DNA from: an uncultured Clostridia bacterium
GTDB lineage: Bacteria > Bacillota > Clostridia > TANB77 > CAG-508
Assembly (NCBI GenBank): GCA_934122385.1
Contig: CAKOWP010000045.1
Location: forward strand, 1 to 8,522
Reading direction: 5' to 3'
DNA: 8,522 bases
A program made the translations under genes and the position numbers. A model generated the notes under the pieces. The model was not told the origin of the DNA. It searched no databases and was given only the letters and a program-made list of their open reading frames with translations. Positions 1 through 4,330 of this stretch are shown here, piece after piece. How positions within the stretch are numbered: the stretch's first letter is position 1; every line of letters begins with the position of its first letter.

Positions 1-233
1 AAAAAAGTTCTATCAAAAATCAAATTGATACTTTTGTTTTCCATCTTTTCAATATACTCAAGTAAATCAACATACATATCTTCTGCCTTTTTCTTTCCCG
101 TTGCTGTGCTGTCTGATGTTCCACATAATCTATATAAATTTGAATACGGTAATGTATGTCTTAAAAAGTCTGTTATTGTTGTTTTTCCTGCTCCTTGTGG
201 TCCTTCTACTACTATAATTTTTGAATTTGCCAT
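1..233 (-). CDS. P-loop nucleoside/nucleotide kinase (dTMP kinase-like), N-terminal part
   Basis: Only the first 77 codons are in the window; the gene runs off the left edge. It opens MANSKIIVVEGPQGAGKTT, a beta strand leading into a textbook Walker A loop (G11-x-x-G14-x-G16-K17-T18) that binds ATP phosphates. A second strand ends in Phe-Asp-Arg (D74-R75), the place where thymidylate and deoxynucleoside kinases carry their DR or ER catalytic/substrate motif. This supports a cytosolic kinase of the thymidylate kinase/deoxynucleoside kinase fold. The loop reads GPQGAGKTT rather than the usual GxDGxGKST of Tmk, so a housekeeping Tmk is less likely than a paralogue; the substrate is unknown. The ATG is chosen because AGGAAAAGAG lies just upstream, inside the end of the preceding mini-gene, whose stop codon is one base away. 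The two are surely one transcript from the promoter at 396-424. Confidence 0.75.
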   Translation of the reverse strand, partial: MANSKIIVVEGPQGAGKTTITDFLRHTLPYSNLYRLCGTSDSTATGKKKAEDMYVDLLEYIEKMENKSINLIFDRTF

Positions 234-234
234 T

Positions 235-363
235 TTACTCTTTTCCTTCCTTTTTTGCATCTTCTGTTTCTTTATTCTCTGTATCGTTTTCTAACATTTT
301 ATTAATTGAATTCATTATATCATCCATATTATCGTCAAAATCGTCTTTTATCAAGTTAAACAT
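235..363 (-). CDS. 42-aa acidic small protein, first gene of the kinase operon
   Basis: This is a short gene of 42 codons starting MFNLIKDDFDDNMDDIMNSI and ending KKEGKE. It has a strong ribosome site (AAAGGAG, 8 nt before the ATG), and a near-consensus promoter lies about 30 bp upstream. Its TAA is one base from the ATG of the kinase-like gene, so translational coupling is likely. The protein is Asp/Glu/Asn/Lys-rich, with no cysteine, no signal peptide and no membrane span. The N-terminal two thirds could form an amphipathic helix, followed by a charged, probably disordered tail. I do not recognise a family. It may be a regulatory or partner peptide of the kinase, or a leader cistron whose translation sets kinase expression. 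The signals make translation likely; the function is unknown. Confidence 0.6.
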   Translation of the reverse strand: MFNLIKDDFDDNMDDIMNSINKMLENDTENKETEDAKKEGKE

Positions 364-395
364 TTTAAAAACTCCTTTCATTTAACTTCAAAATT

Positions 396-424
396 ATTAT
401 ACTATTTTATATTCCTGATTTCAA
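396..424 (-). promoter_or_regulatory. sigma-A promoter of the mini-gene/kinase operon
   Basis: On the minus strand TTGAAA (419-424) and TATAAT (396-401) are separated by exactly 17 bp, matching 5/6 and 6/6 of the sigma-A consensus. The predicted transcript start near 389 leaves a 5' leader of about 26 nt before the mini-gene ATG, enough for its AAAGGAG site and no more. This is one of the best promoters in the window. Confidence 0.75.
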
Positions 425-465
425 TAAATTTATAGATTTTTATTAAGATTTGTAGTAAAATATAG

Positions 466-494
466 TTACAATTCGCATTTTAATAAATTATATT
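466..494 (+). promoter_or_regulatory. weak candidate promoter for dgt
   Basis: TTACAA (466-471) and TATATT (489-494) are 17 bp apart on the plus strand. The -10 matches 5/6 but the -35 only 3/6, and the predicted start near 501 would leave a very short leader before the GGAGG at 507-511. The 364-516 region is so AT-rich that other -10 boxes (for example TATAGT at 461-466) are equally possible. A dgt promoter must lie here because the upstream gene is divergent, but its exact position is uncertain. Confidence 0.3.
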
Positions 495-516
495 ATATAT
501 AACAATGGAGGCAAAA

Positions 517-1722
517 ATGAAAAAATTTGAAAAATATTCTGCAAATCCAGAAAATCCAAACTGGGAAAACTATATCAAAAGAGAAAAACCATTATATCCA
601 AGAAATAATGATATAAGAAATGATTTTGAAAGAGATTACACAAGAATAATACATAGCAATGCATATAGAAGATTAAAACATAAAACACAAGTATTTTTTT
701 CACCTGAAAATGACCACATCTGCACTAGAATCGAACATGTAACACACGTAGAATCAATAAGTTACACTATTGCCAAATATCTAGGTTTAAATACAGAACT
801 TACAAAAGCAATTGCCACAGCTCATGACATTGGTCACAGCCCATTTGGCCATCAAGGCGAAAGAATATTATCCGAAATTTCACAAAGAGATTTAGGTTAC
901 TCTTTTTGGCATGAAAAAAACGGACTTGAATTTGTTGACAATGTTGAACTTTTGGAAGACAACAATAAATATATGCAAAATTTAGATTTAACATATGCAG
1001 TTAGAGATGGCATAATTTCTCATTGCGGAGAAATAGATGAAAATTGCATACGTCCTAGAGAAGAATATATTAATTTAAAAGATTATTCATATCCAAATCA
1101 ATATGCACCTTACACCTGGGAAGGCTGTGTTGTTAAAATATCAGACAAAATTTCTTACATCTGCCGTGATATAGAAGATGCCATAACATTAGGCATTTTA
1201 GATGAACATGTTGATGAACTTTTTTCTTTGCTAAATATAACATCAAATAATGAACAAATAAATAACACTATTATAATTAATAATTTAATACATGATTTAT
1301 GTAATAATTCATCACCAGAAAAAGGGTTATGTTTTTCTAAAGAGTCCTTGGATTTATTAGATAAAATTAAGGAATTTAATTATAAAAATATCTATTCTTG
1401 CAATAGAATAAAGCCATCAACTAGATATTTTAACTTAGTTATTAATGAAATTTACAATTTATTAAAATCTGCTTATGATGGTTCTAATACATTAAATAAT
1501 TTAAAAAATTTAAGCATTACATATCCAAAATTGGGAAATGGTTTTATTAATTTTATTTATAATTATTATGATTTTGGAAATAGAGAAAGTTTAAAATTGA
1601 AAAATAAAGTTTTGTTTTCCATTGATAACGAAAAAGATTTCTACAGAGCCATTATTTACTATATTTCTGGTATGACTGATAATTTTGCTATAGAAATTTA
1701 CAATGAAATTATACATTTTTAG
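517..1722 (+). CDS. dgt: Deoxyguanosinetriphosphate triphosphohydrolase-like HD protein (dGTPase)
   Basis: Enzymes of this family hydrolyse dGTP, or other dNTPs, to the deoxynucleoside and triphosphate in the cytosol, trimming dNTP pools. The 401-aa protein shows the family order. Near residues 42-57 is the conserved stretch YTRIIHSNAYRRLKHKTQVF. The metal-binding HD domain follows: H74 in TRIEHVTHV, H103-D104 in AHDIGHSPFGH with H107, and the distal Asp D210 in KISDKISYICRDIED. All metal ligands are intact. The length fits the shorter dGTPase-like branch rather than the roughly 500-aa E. coli enzyme; the C-terminal half is Asn/Ile-rich and diverged. The ATG at 517 is preferred over the in-frame ATG at 505 because GGAGG (507-511) lies 5 nt before it and would otherwise be inside the coding region. 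It is divergent from the kinase operon and ends in its own terminator. Substrate preference cannot be read from sequence. Confidence 0.92.
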   Translation: MKKFEKYSANPENPNWENYIKREKPLYPRNNDIRNDFERDYTRIIHSNAYRRLKHKTQVFFSPENDHICTRIEHVTHVESISYTIAKYLGLNTELTKAIATAHDIGHSPFGHQGERILSEISQRDLGYSFWHEKNGLEFVDNVELLEDNNKYMQNLDLTYAVRDGIISHCGEIDENCIRPREEYINLKDYSYPNQYAPYTWEGCVVKISDKISYICRDIEDAITLGILDEHVDELFSLLNITSNNEQINNTIIINNLIHDLCNNSSPEKGLCFSKESLDLLDKIKEFNYKNIYSCNRIKPSTRYFNLVINEIYNLLKSAYDGSNTLNNLKNLSITYPKLGNGFINFIYNYYDFGNRESLKLKNKVLFSIDNEKDFYRAIIYYISGMTDNFAIEIYNEIIHF

Positions 1723-1757
1723 GGATTGGGGGACGGGTCTCTCAATCCCGATTTTTT
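1722..1757 (+). terminator. Intrinsic terminator of dgt, overlapping its stop codon
   Basis: Arms 1722-1733 and 1738-1749 pair over 12 positions (outer seven GGGATTG/CAATCCC perfect, the inner part with two G-U wobbles) around a CGGG tetraloop. They are followed by G-A-TTTTTT. The first stem base is the final G of the dgt TAG. The GC-rich arm containing GGGGGACGGGTCTC stands out from the AT-rich surroundings and resembles the GGGACGGTTCT motif at 4276-4330. In the minus direction no U-tract follows, so it should not stop the converging symporter transcript efficiently. Confidence 0.8.
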
Positions 1758-1778
1758 ATCTATTCTAATTATATTCCC

Positions 1779-3047
1779 TTATCTTTCTTCGCTTTTAAAA
1801 GCATTTTTCCCATCAACTATTCTAGTAACCATCATTGAAGAAACATCATCTCCAACAACATTTAGAACAGTTGCAGGCATATCTATTATAGTTGCAATTA
1901 TTGTCAAAATTGGCAAAGCGGCAACTGGATAACCCAACATAGTTATAATTAACATTTCTGAAATAGTTCCCCCACCTATTGGAACTGCTGTTATTAGTAA
2001 ATTTGCAAGTAATGCAACACCTAAAACTCCTAAAACATCACCTGTTGTTGCCAAACTTGTTCCAAATAAACCTACTAAAAACATAATTTTAAATACTGAA
2101 CCTATTATAGAACCATCTTTGTGGAAACTTGTTCCTAAAGGTATTGTTGTTTCCGCAATATCGTCTGGAACTCCCATTTTCTTTGTTGATTCTATATTTA
2201 TTGGAATACATGCAGCACTTGAACATGTTCCCATTGCTGTAACAGTTGCAGGTATAACATGTTTCCAAAATGCTTTTACACCATTTTTTCCATTTGCTAT
2301 AAATGCATAAACACTATACATTACAAAATAGTATAAAACAGCAACAACTAAATATATTAAAAATGTTTTTAAATATCCAACTGCAATTGATGTTCCAAAA
2401 CTTCCTATAAATGAAGCCATATAACATCCAAGACCTATAGGAGCGTAATACATTATTATTTTTACTATGTTTTCCATTACACTATTTGCTGATTCTAGTA
2501 CTTTTCTAAATGATTCTCCCTTTTCTCCTGACATATTTATTGCAATTCCTACTATTATTGAAAATACTAATAATGCAATTATATTATCTTTTGAAAATAG
2601 CTTTGAAAAGTCATTTACTGTAAGTAATTTTACAGTTCTATCTGCAATTGTCATATCATCTTCTTCAGAACTTTCAGTATCTGTCACATCTTCTGTGCTT
2701 TCTAATGTAGCTCTTATTTGCTCTCCATCTTCAGTATTTATTAGTTTTACAAAATATGTACTTGCAAATCCTATTAATACTGCTACAACTGATGTTAAAA
2801 CAAATACTAGCAATATTGAGCCTATTATTTTTCCTAGTCTCTTTGGTTGTTTCATTTTTGATATTGCGGTGGTTATGTTTAAAAATATTAGTGGGATAAT
2901 TATAACTAATAATAGATTTAAGAATAAATCACCCAATGGGCTTAATATAGTTGCTTTTTCTTTAAAGATTATTCCTATGATGCTTCCAACAATTATCGCA
3001 ACTAGAAGTATAATTGTTGATTTGTAATTTGATAAAAATTTTTTCAT
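1779..3047 (-). CDS. Dicarboxylate/amino acid:cation symporter (DAACS family), probably neutral substrate
   Basis: This is a 422-aa polytopic membrane protein of the Glt/SstT/TcyP superfamily, which imports amino acids or dicarboxylates coupled to Na+ or H+. N-terminal hydrophobic spans lie near 10-29, 44-62, 76-100, 155-172 and 225-250. An acidic loop (about 105-136, many D/E/S/T) lies between spans 3 and 4. The transport core is clear: HP1 Ser-rich tip CSSAAC (275-280), TM7 PLGTSFHKDGS (303-313), HP2 tip AVPIGGGTISEM (354-365), and TM8 IDMPATVLNVVGDD (388-401) with D389, N396 and D400. TM7 has HKDG where the family has NMDG. TM8 has Ala392 where glutamate/aspartate carriers have the Arg that holds the side-chain carboxylate, arguing against an acidic substrate. 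The ATG has AAAGG 8 nt upstream. It is transcribed alone, with a long leader. The family is certain; the substrate is inferred. Confidence 0.9.
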   Translation of the reverse strand: MKKFLSNYKSTIILLVAIIVGSIIGIIFKEKATILSPLGDLFLNLLLVIIIPLIFLNITTAISKMKQPKRLGKIIGSILLVFVLTSVVAVLIGFASTYFVKLINTEDGEQIRATLESTEDVTDTESSEEDDMTIADRTVKLLTVNDFSKLFSKDNIIALLVFSIIVGIAINMSGEKGESFRKVLESANSVMENIVKIIMYYAPIGLGCYMASFIGSFGTSIAVGYLKTFLIYLVVAVLYYFVMYSVYAFIANGKNGVKAFWKHVIPATVTAMGTCSSAACIPINIESTKKMGVPDDIAETTIPLGTSFHKDGSIIGSVFKIMFLVGLFGTSLATTGDVLGVLGVALLANLLITAVPIGGGTISEMLIITMLGYPVAALPILTIIATIIDMPATVLNVVGDDVSSMMVTRIVDGKNAFKSEER

Positions 3048-3212
3048 AATACTACCTTTCCGTTCGCTTTCTTTATGTCTTTCTTTTTGAAATTTTAAAA
3101 TATTTTTTATTTCTTATATTTGGGAGTTTTTAGTTCAAATATTCCTTTATTTTTTAATTTCATTGCGAACTCTTTTTTAGGTAACTCAAAATATAATTAT
3201 ATTTTAAGGATT
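3048..3212 (-). other. About 165-nt 5' leader of the symporter mRNA
   Basis: This stretch lies between the predicted transcript start and the symporter ATG. It is AT-rich and matches no riboswitch class I can recognise. It contains an 18-codon open frame (3107-3163, MKLKNKGIFELKTPKYKK) with only a weak GAG as ribosome site. Pairing between GAGTT and AACTC blocks (3124-3128 with 3168-3172) is possible but has a long loop. With the 137 bp further upstream, the whole 3048-3349 gap contains no convincing gene. Confidence 0.4.
3188..3205. promoter_or_regulatory. 18-bp perfect palindrome just after the symporter transcript start
   Basis: AAAATATAATTATATTTT is its own reverse complement and sits about 7-25 nt downstream of the predicted start site, a usual place for a repressor operator. 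It is entirely A/T, so chance occurrence in this DNA is a real alternative. Confidence 0.3.
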
Positions 3213-3218
3213 TGTCTT

Positions 3219-3248
3219 ATTATATAATAAAAGTATTCTAAATTTCAA
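3219..3248 (-). promoter_or_regulatory. sigma-A promoter of the symporter gene
   Basis: On the minus strand TTGAAA (3243-3248) and TATAAT (3219-3224) are 18 bp apart, 5/6 and 6/6 matches. The start site would be near 3212. The -35 hexamer lies exactly in the loop of the inverted repeat 3229-3265, and one arm of that repeat fills most of the spacer, so a protein binding the repeat would cover the promoter. Confidence 0.65.
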
Positions 3249-3265
3249 GTTTTTAGAATACTTTT
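3229..3265. repeat. Perfect 14-bp inverted repeat spanning the symporter -35 region
   Basis: AAAAGTATTCTAAA (3229-3242) is the exact complement of 3252-3265, with a 9-nt centre TTTCAAGTT. On the plus strand it is followed by an interrupted T-run (3262-3278), so it has the shape of a plus-direction terminator, yet no plus-strand gene lies within 1.5 kb upstream. On the minus strand it coincides with the symporter promoter. It may be an operator or a barrier to antisense transcription. Confidence 0.5.
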
Positions 3266-3277
3266 TTATTTTATTTT

Positions 3278-3312
3278 TATACATTTTTAAACCGCAATTT
3301 TAAAAATGTATA
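3278..3312. repeat. Perfect 14-bp inverted repeat overlapping the tadA terminator
   Basis: TATACATTTTTAAA (3278-3291) pairs exactly with 3299-3312 around CCGCAAT. The right arm shares 3305-3312 with the left arm of the next hairpin (3305-3319/3325-3339), so the two folds are mutually exclusive in one RNA. In minus-strand RNA the terminator hairpin is made first, so this is not a classical attenuator order. Confidence 0.45.
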
Positions 3313-3339
3313 GATTTTATGAATTAAAATCTATACATT
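3302..3339 (-). terminator. Intrinsic terminator of tadA
   Basis: It begins 11 bases past the tadA stop. Arms 3305-3319 and 3325-3339 pair perfectly over 15 bp with a 5-nt loop. In minus-strand RNA the stem runs into five U residues (3306-3302). The stem is A/U-rich but long. It separates tadA from the downstream symporter, which has its own promoter. Confidence 0.7.
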
Positions 3340-3349
3340 CTTTATATAG

Positions 3350-3805
3350 CTACTTTTTTATTTTTCTCAATTCCTTAAAAAATTCCTTTAAAATACTCTC
3401 ACATTCATCTTGCAAAACACCTTTTTCGTACTCAACTTTGTGATTAAACGTATAATCTTCTAATAAATTAAATACTGAACCTACTGCACCGGTCTTTTGG
3501 TCACTAGCACCAATATAGACCTTTTTTATTCTAGAATTTATTAATGCTCCAGCACACATTGAACACGGTTCAAGCGTTACATACATTTCACAGTCTATTA
3601 ATCTCCACGAATTTAGCTTTTTACTTGCTTTTTGAATTGCTAATATTTCTGCATGTTTTGTTGTATCAAATTTTGTTTCTTTTAAATTATGAGCTCTTGC
3701 TATAATTTTTCCATCTTTTACTATTACTGCTCCTACTGGTACTTCTAACTTATCATATGCTTTTTTTGCTTCTTTTAAAGCTTCCTTCATAAATTTTTCT
3801 TCCAT
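3350..3805 (-). CDS. tadA: tRNA-specific adenosine-34 deaminase
   Basis: TadA is an essential zinc deaminase that converts A34 of tRNA-Arg(ACG) to inosine so that one tRNA reads CGU, CGC and CGA. The 151-aa protein has the complete cytidine/adenosine deaminase signature: HAEI with zinc ligand H51 and proton-shuttle E53, and PCSMC with zinc ligands C81 and C84. It also has the family N-terminal helix MEEKFMKEALKEAKKA and the VPVGAVIVKDGKII strand pair. Length and organisation are normal for bacterial TadA. The ATG is chosen because GAAGGA lies 10 nt upstream and the N-terminus aligns with family members; an in-frame ATG at codon 6 is less likely. It has its own promoter (3904-3932), a leader hairpin, and a terminator 11 nt after the stop, so it is probably monocistronic, with some read-through possible from the small membrane-protein gene upstream. 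Confidence 0.95.
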   Translation of the reverse strand: MEEKFMKEALKEAKKAYDKLEVPVGAVIVKDGKIIARAHNLKETKFDTTKHAEILAIQKASKKLNSWRLIDCEMYVTLEPCSMCAGALINSRIKKVYIGASDQKTGAVGSVFNLLEDYTFNHKVEYEKGVLQDECESILKEFFKELRKIKK

Positions 3806-3853
3806 TTTCTAAAATTCCTTCTAAAATATTGACTTTTATTTATTATTTAGGTA

Positions 3854-3877
3854 CATCTCTAAGGGCAAGTAGAGATG
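3854..3877 (-). other. Stem-loop in the tadA leader
   Basis: CATCTCTA (3854-3861) pairs with TAGAGATG (3870-3877) around an 8-nt loop, about 20 nt after the predicted tadA transcript start. In the minus direction no U-tract follows. In the plus direction CATTTTTG follows, so it could also end an antisense RNA. I recognise no known RNA family. The SRP RNA often found next to tadA in Bacilli is absent: its GGAAGGAAGCAG core is not here. Confidence 0.35.
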
Positions 3878-3903
3878 CATTTTTGTTCTCATCTATGTAT
3901 AGA

Positions 3904-3932
3904 ATTATACAATCAATCTTTACAAAAATCAA
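3904..3932 (-). promoter_or_regulatory. sigma-A promoter of tadA
   Basis: TTGATT (3927-3932) and TATAAT (3904-3909) on the minus strand are 17 bp apart, with 4/6 and 6/6 matches. The predicted start near 3897 gives a leader of about 90 nt containing the stem-loop at 3854-3877. The promoter lies just past the stop codon of the small membrane-protein gene. Confidence 0.65.
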
Positions 3933-3951
3933 TATTTACATTGAAATTATT

Positions 3952-4101
3952 TTATTTTCTATAGTTTCTCAAAAATTGCATTTGCAAATTATCTTCAATA
4001 TACTGTTCTTCAATAGTTCTAGAATTTTTAATAGATATCAATAACATCCATAAGAATAAAAAAGATATGATTATAAAAATAATTGAAATAATTAAAAACA
4101 T
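3952..4101 (-). CDS. 49-aa single-span membrane protein of unknown function
   Basis: This is a small gene between rpoC and tadA. GGAGG sits 5 nt before the ATG, an ideal ribosome site, and an extended -10 promoter lies about 75 bp upstream. Residues 2-24 (FLIISIIFIIISFLFLWMLL and following) form one uninterrupted hydrophobic helix without a signal-peptidase site. Then come K25, R28, and a charged tail with EEQYIED and QMQFLRNYRK. The basic residues after the helix suggest the tail faces the cytoplasm. Many Bacillota encode short proteins with this layout (one N-terminal span, then a Glu/Gln-rich tail ending near an aromatic-basic stretch), whose role is unknown. That resemblance is from memory, not a search. 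The coding case rests on the ribosome site, the promoter and the biased composition. Confidence 0.75.
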   Translation of the reverse strand: MFLIISIIFIIISFLFLWMLLISIKNSRTIEEQYIEDNLQMQFLRNYRK

Positions 4102-4176
4102 GGGCACCTCCATTTCTATAAGATATAATATTCATTGAATCAAAAAATATTCCAAAAATGAGTTAAATCTAATATT

Positions 4177-4205
4177 ATTATAGCATTTCTATTAGAGTAT
4201 GTCTT
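4177..4205 (-). promoter_or_regulatory. Extended -10 promoter of the small membrane-protein gene
   Basis: On the minus strand TGCTATAAT gives a perfect extended -10 (TATAAT at 4177-4182, TG at 4184-4185). It lies 17 bp from AAGACA (4200-4205), a 4/6 match to the -35. It is downstream of the rpoC terminator, so the small gene is a separate transcription unit with a leader of about 70 nt. Confidence 0.65.
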
Positions 4206-4222
4206 GAAAAAAATGTCGAAAG

Positions 4223-4261
4223 AAAAAAGAATTTACAAATTTGCTTTGTAAATTCTTTTTT
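4223..4261 (-). terminator. Terminator of the rpoB-rpoC operon (bidirectional shape)
   Basis: Arms 4223-4239 and 4245-4261 pair perfectly over 17 bp (AAAAAAGAATTTACAAA and its complement) with a 5-nt loop. Each arm ends in six A or T, so RNA from either strand has a hairpin with a U-run. It lies about 67 bp past the rpoC stop, with no gene in between, and would end the RNA polymerase operon here. Confidence 0.85.
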
Positions 4262-4275
4262 GTTATCTTTTATAT

Positions 4276-4330
4276 TAATGTCCCATTTGGAACCGATGTC
4301 TCAAACAGAACCGTCCCTAAAACGACATTA
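4276..4330 (-). repeat. REP/MITE-like palindromic element joined to the rpoC stop codon
   Basis: The 55-bp segment is bounded by a perfect 7-bp inverted repeat (4276-4282 and 4324-4330; TAATGTC/GACATTA). Read on the minus strand it contains GGGACGGTTCTGTTTGAGAC and a second CGGTTC block. The GGGACGGTTCT signature recurs in intergenic repeats of many Clostridia, often linked to REP-associated (Y1) transposases; that is recalled knowledge, not searched here. The rpoC TAA (4328-4330) is the outermost three bases of one arm. A similar motif directly follows the dgt stop codon. Confidence 0.5.

Noticed and set aside
25..294. Plus-strand open frame of 89 codons
   Set aside because: It lies antisense to the kinase start and the mini-gene, has no ribosome site and shows no family motif; the minus-strand frames have a Walker A loop and proper signals.
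505..516. Upstream ATG at 505 as the dgt start
   Set aside because: The GGAGG at 507-511 would then be coding; it sits at the right distance for the ATG at 517 and no ribosome site precedes 505.
1726..3027. Plus-strand open frames at 1726-1932, 2119-2310 and 2467-3027
   Set aside because: These are mirror frames of the symporter gene, low-complexity Ile/Ser/Thr-rich, without ribosome sites.
3836..3892. 18-codon minus-strand frame (MRTKMHLYLPLEMYLNNK) at the start of the tadA leader
   Set aside because: Its ATG would be only about 5 nt from the predicted transcript start with no ribosome site, and it coincides with the leader hairpin; chance is the simpler explanation.
3829..4044. Plus-strand open frame of 71 codons between tadA and rpoC
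   Set aside because: It overlaps the minus-strand small membrane-protein gene and the tadA promoter, has no ribosome site, and its composition is that of antisense AT-rich DNA.
3806..4327. SRP RNA, tRNA or riboswitch between tadA and rpoC
   Set aside because: I looked for the SRP core GGAAGGAAGCAG on both strands and for tRNA-like cloverleaf arms and found neither; a promoter, small gene, terminator and repeat account for the region.
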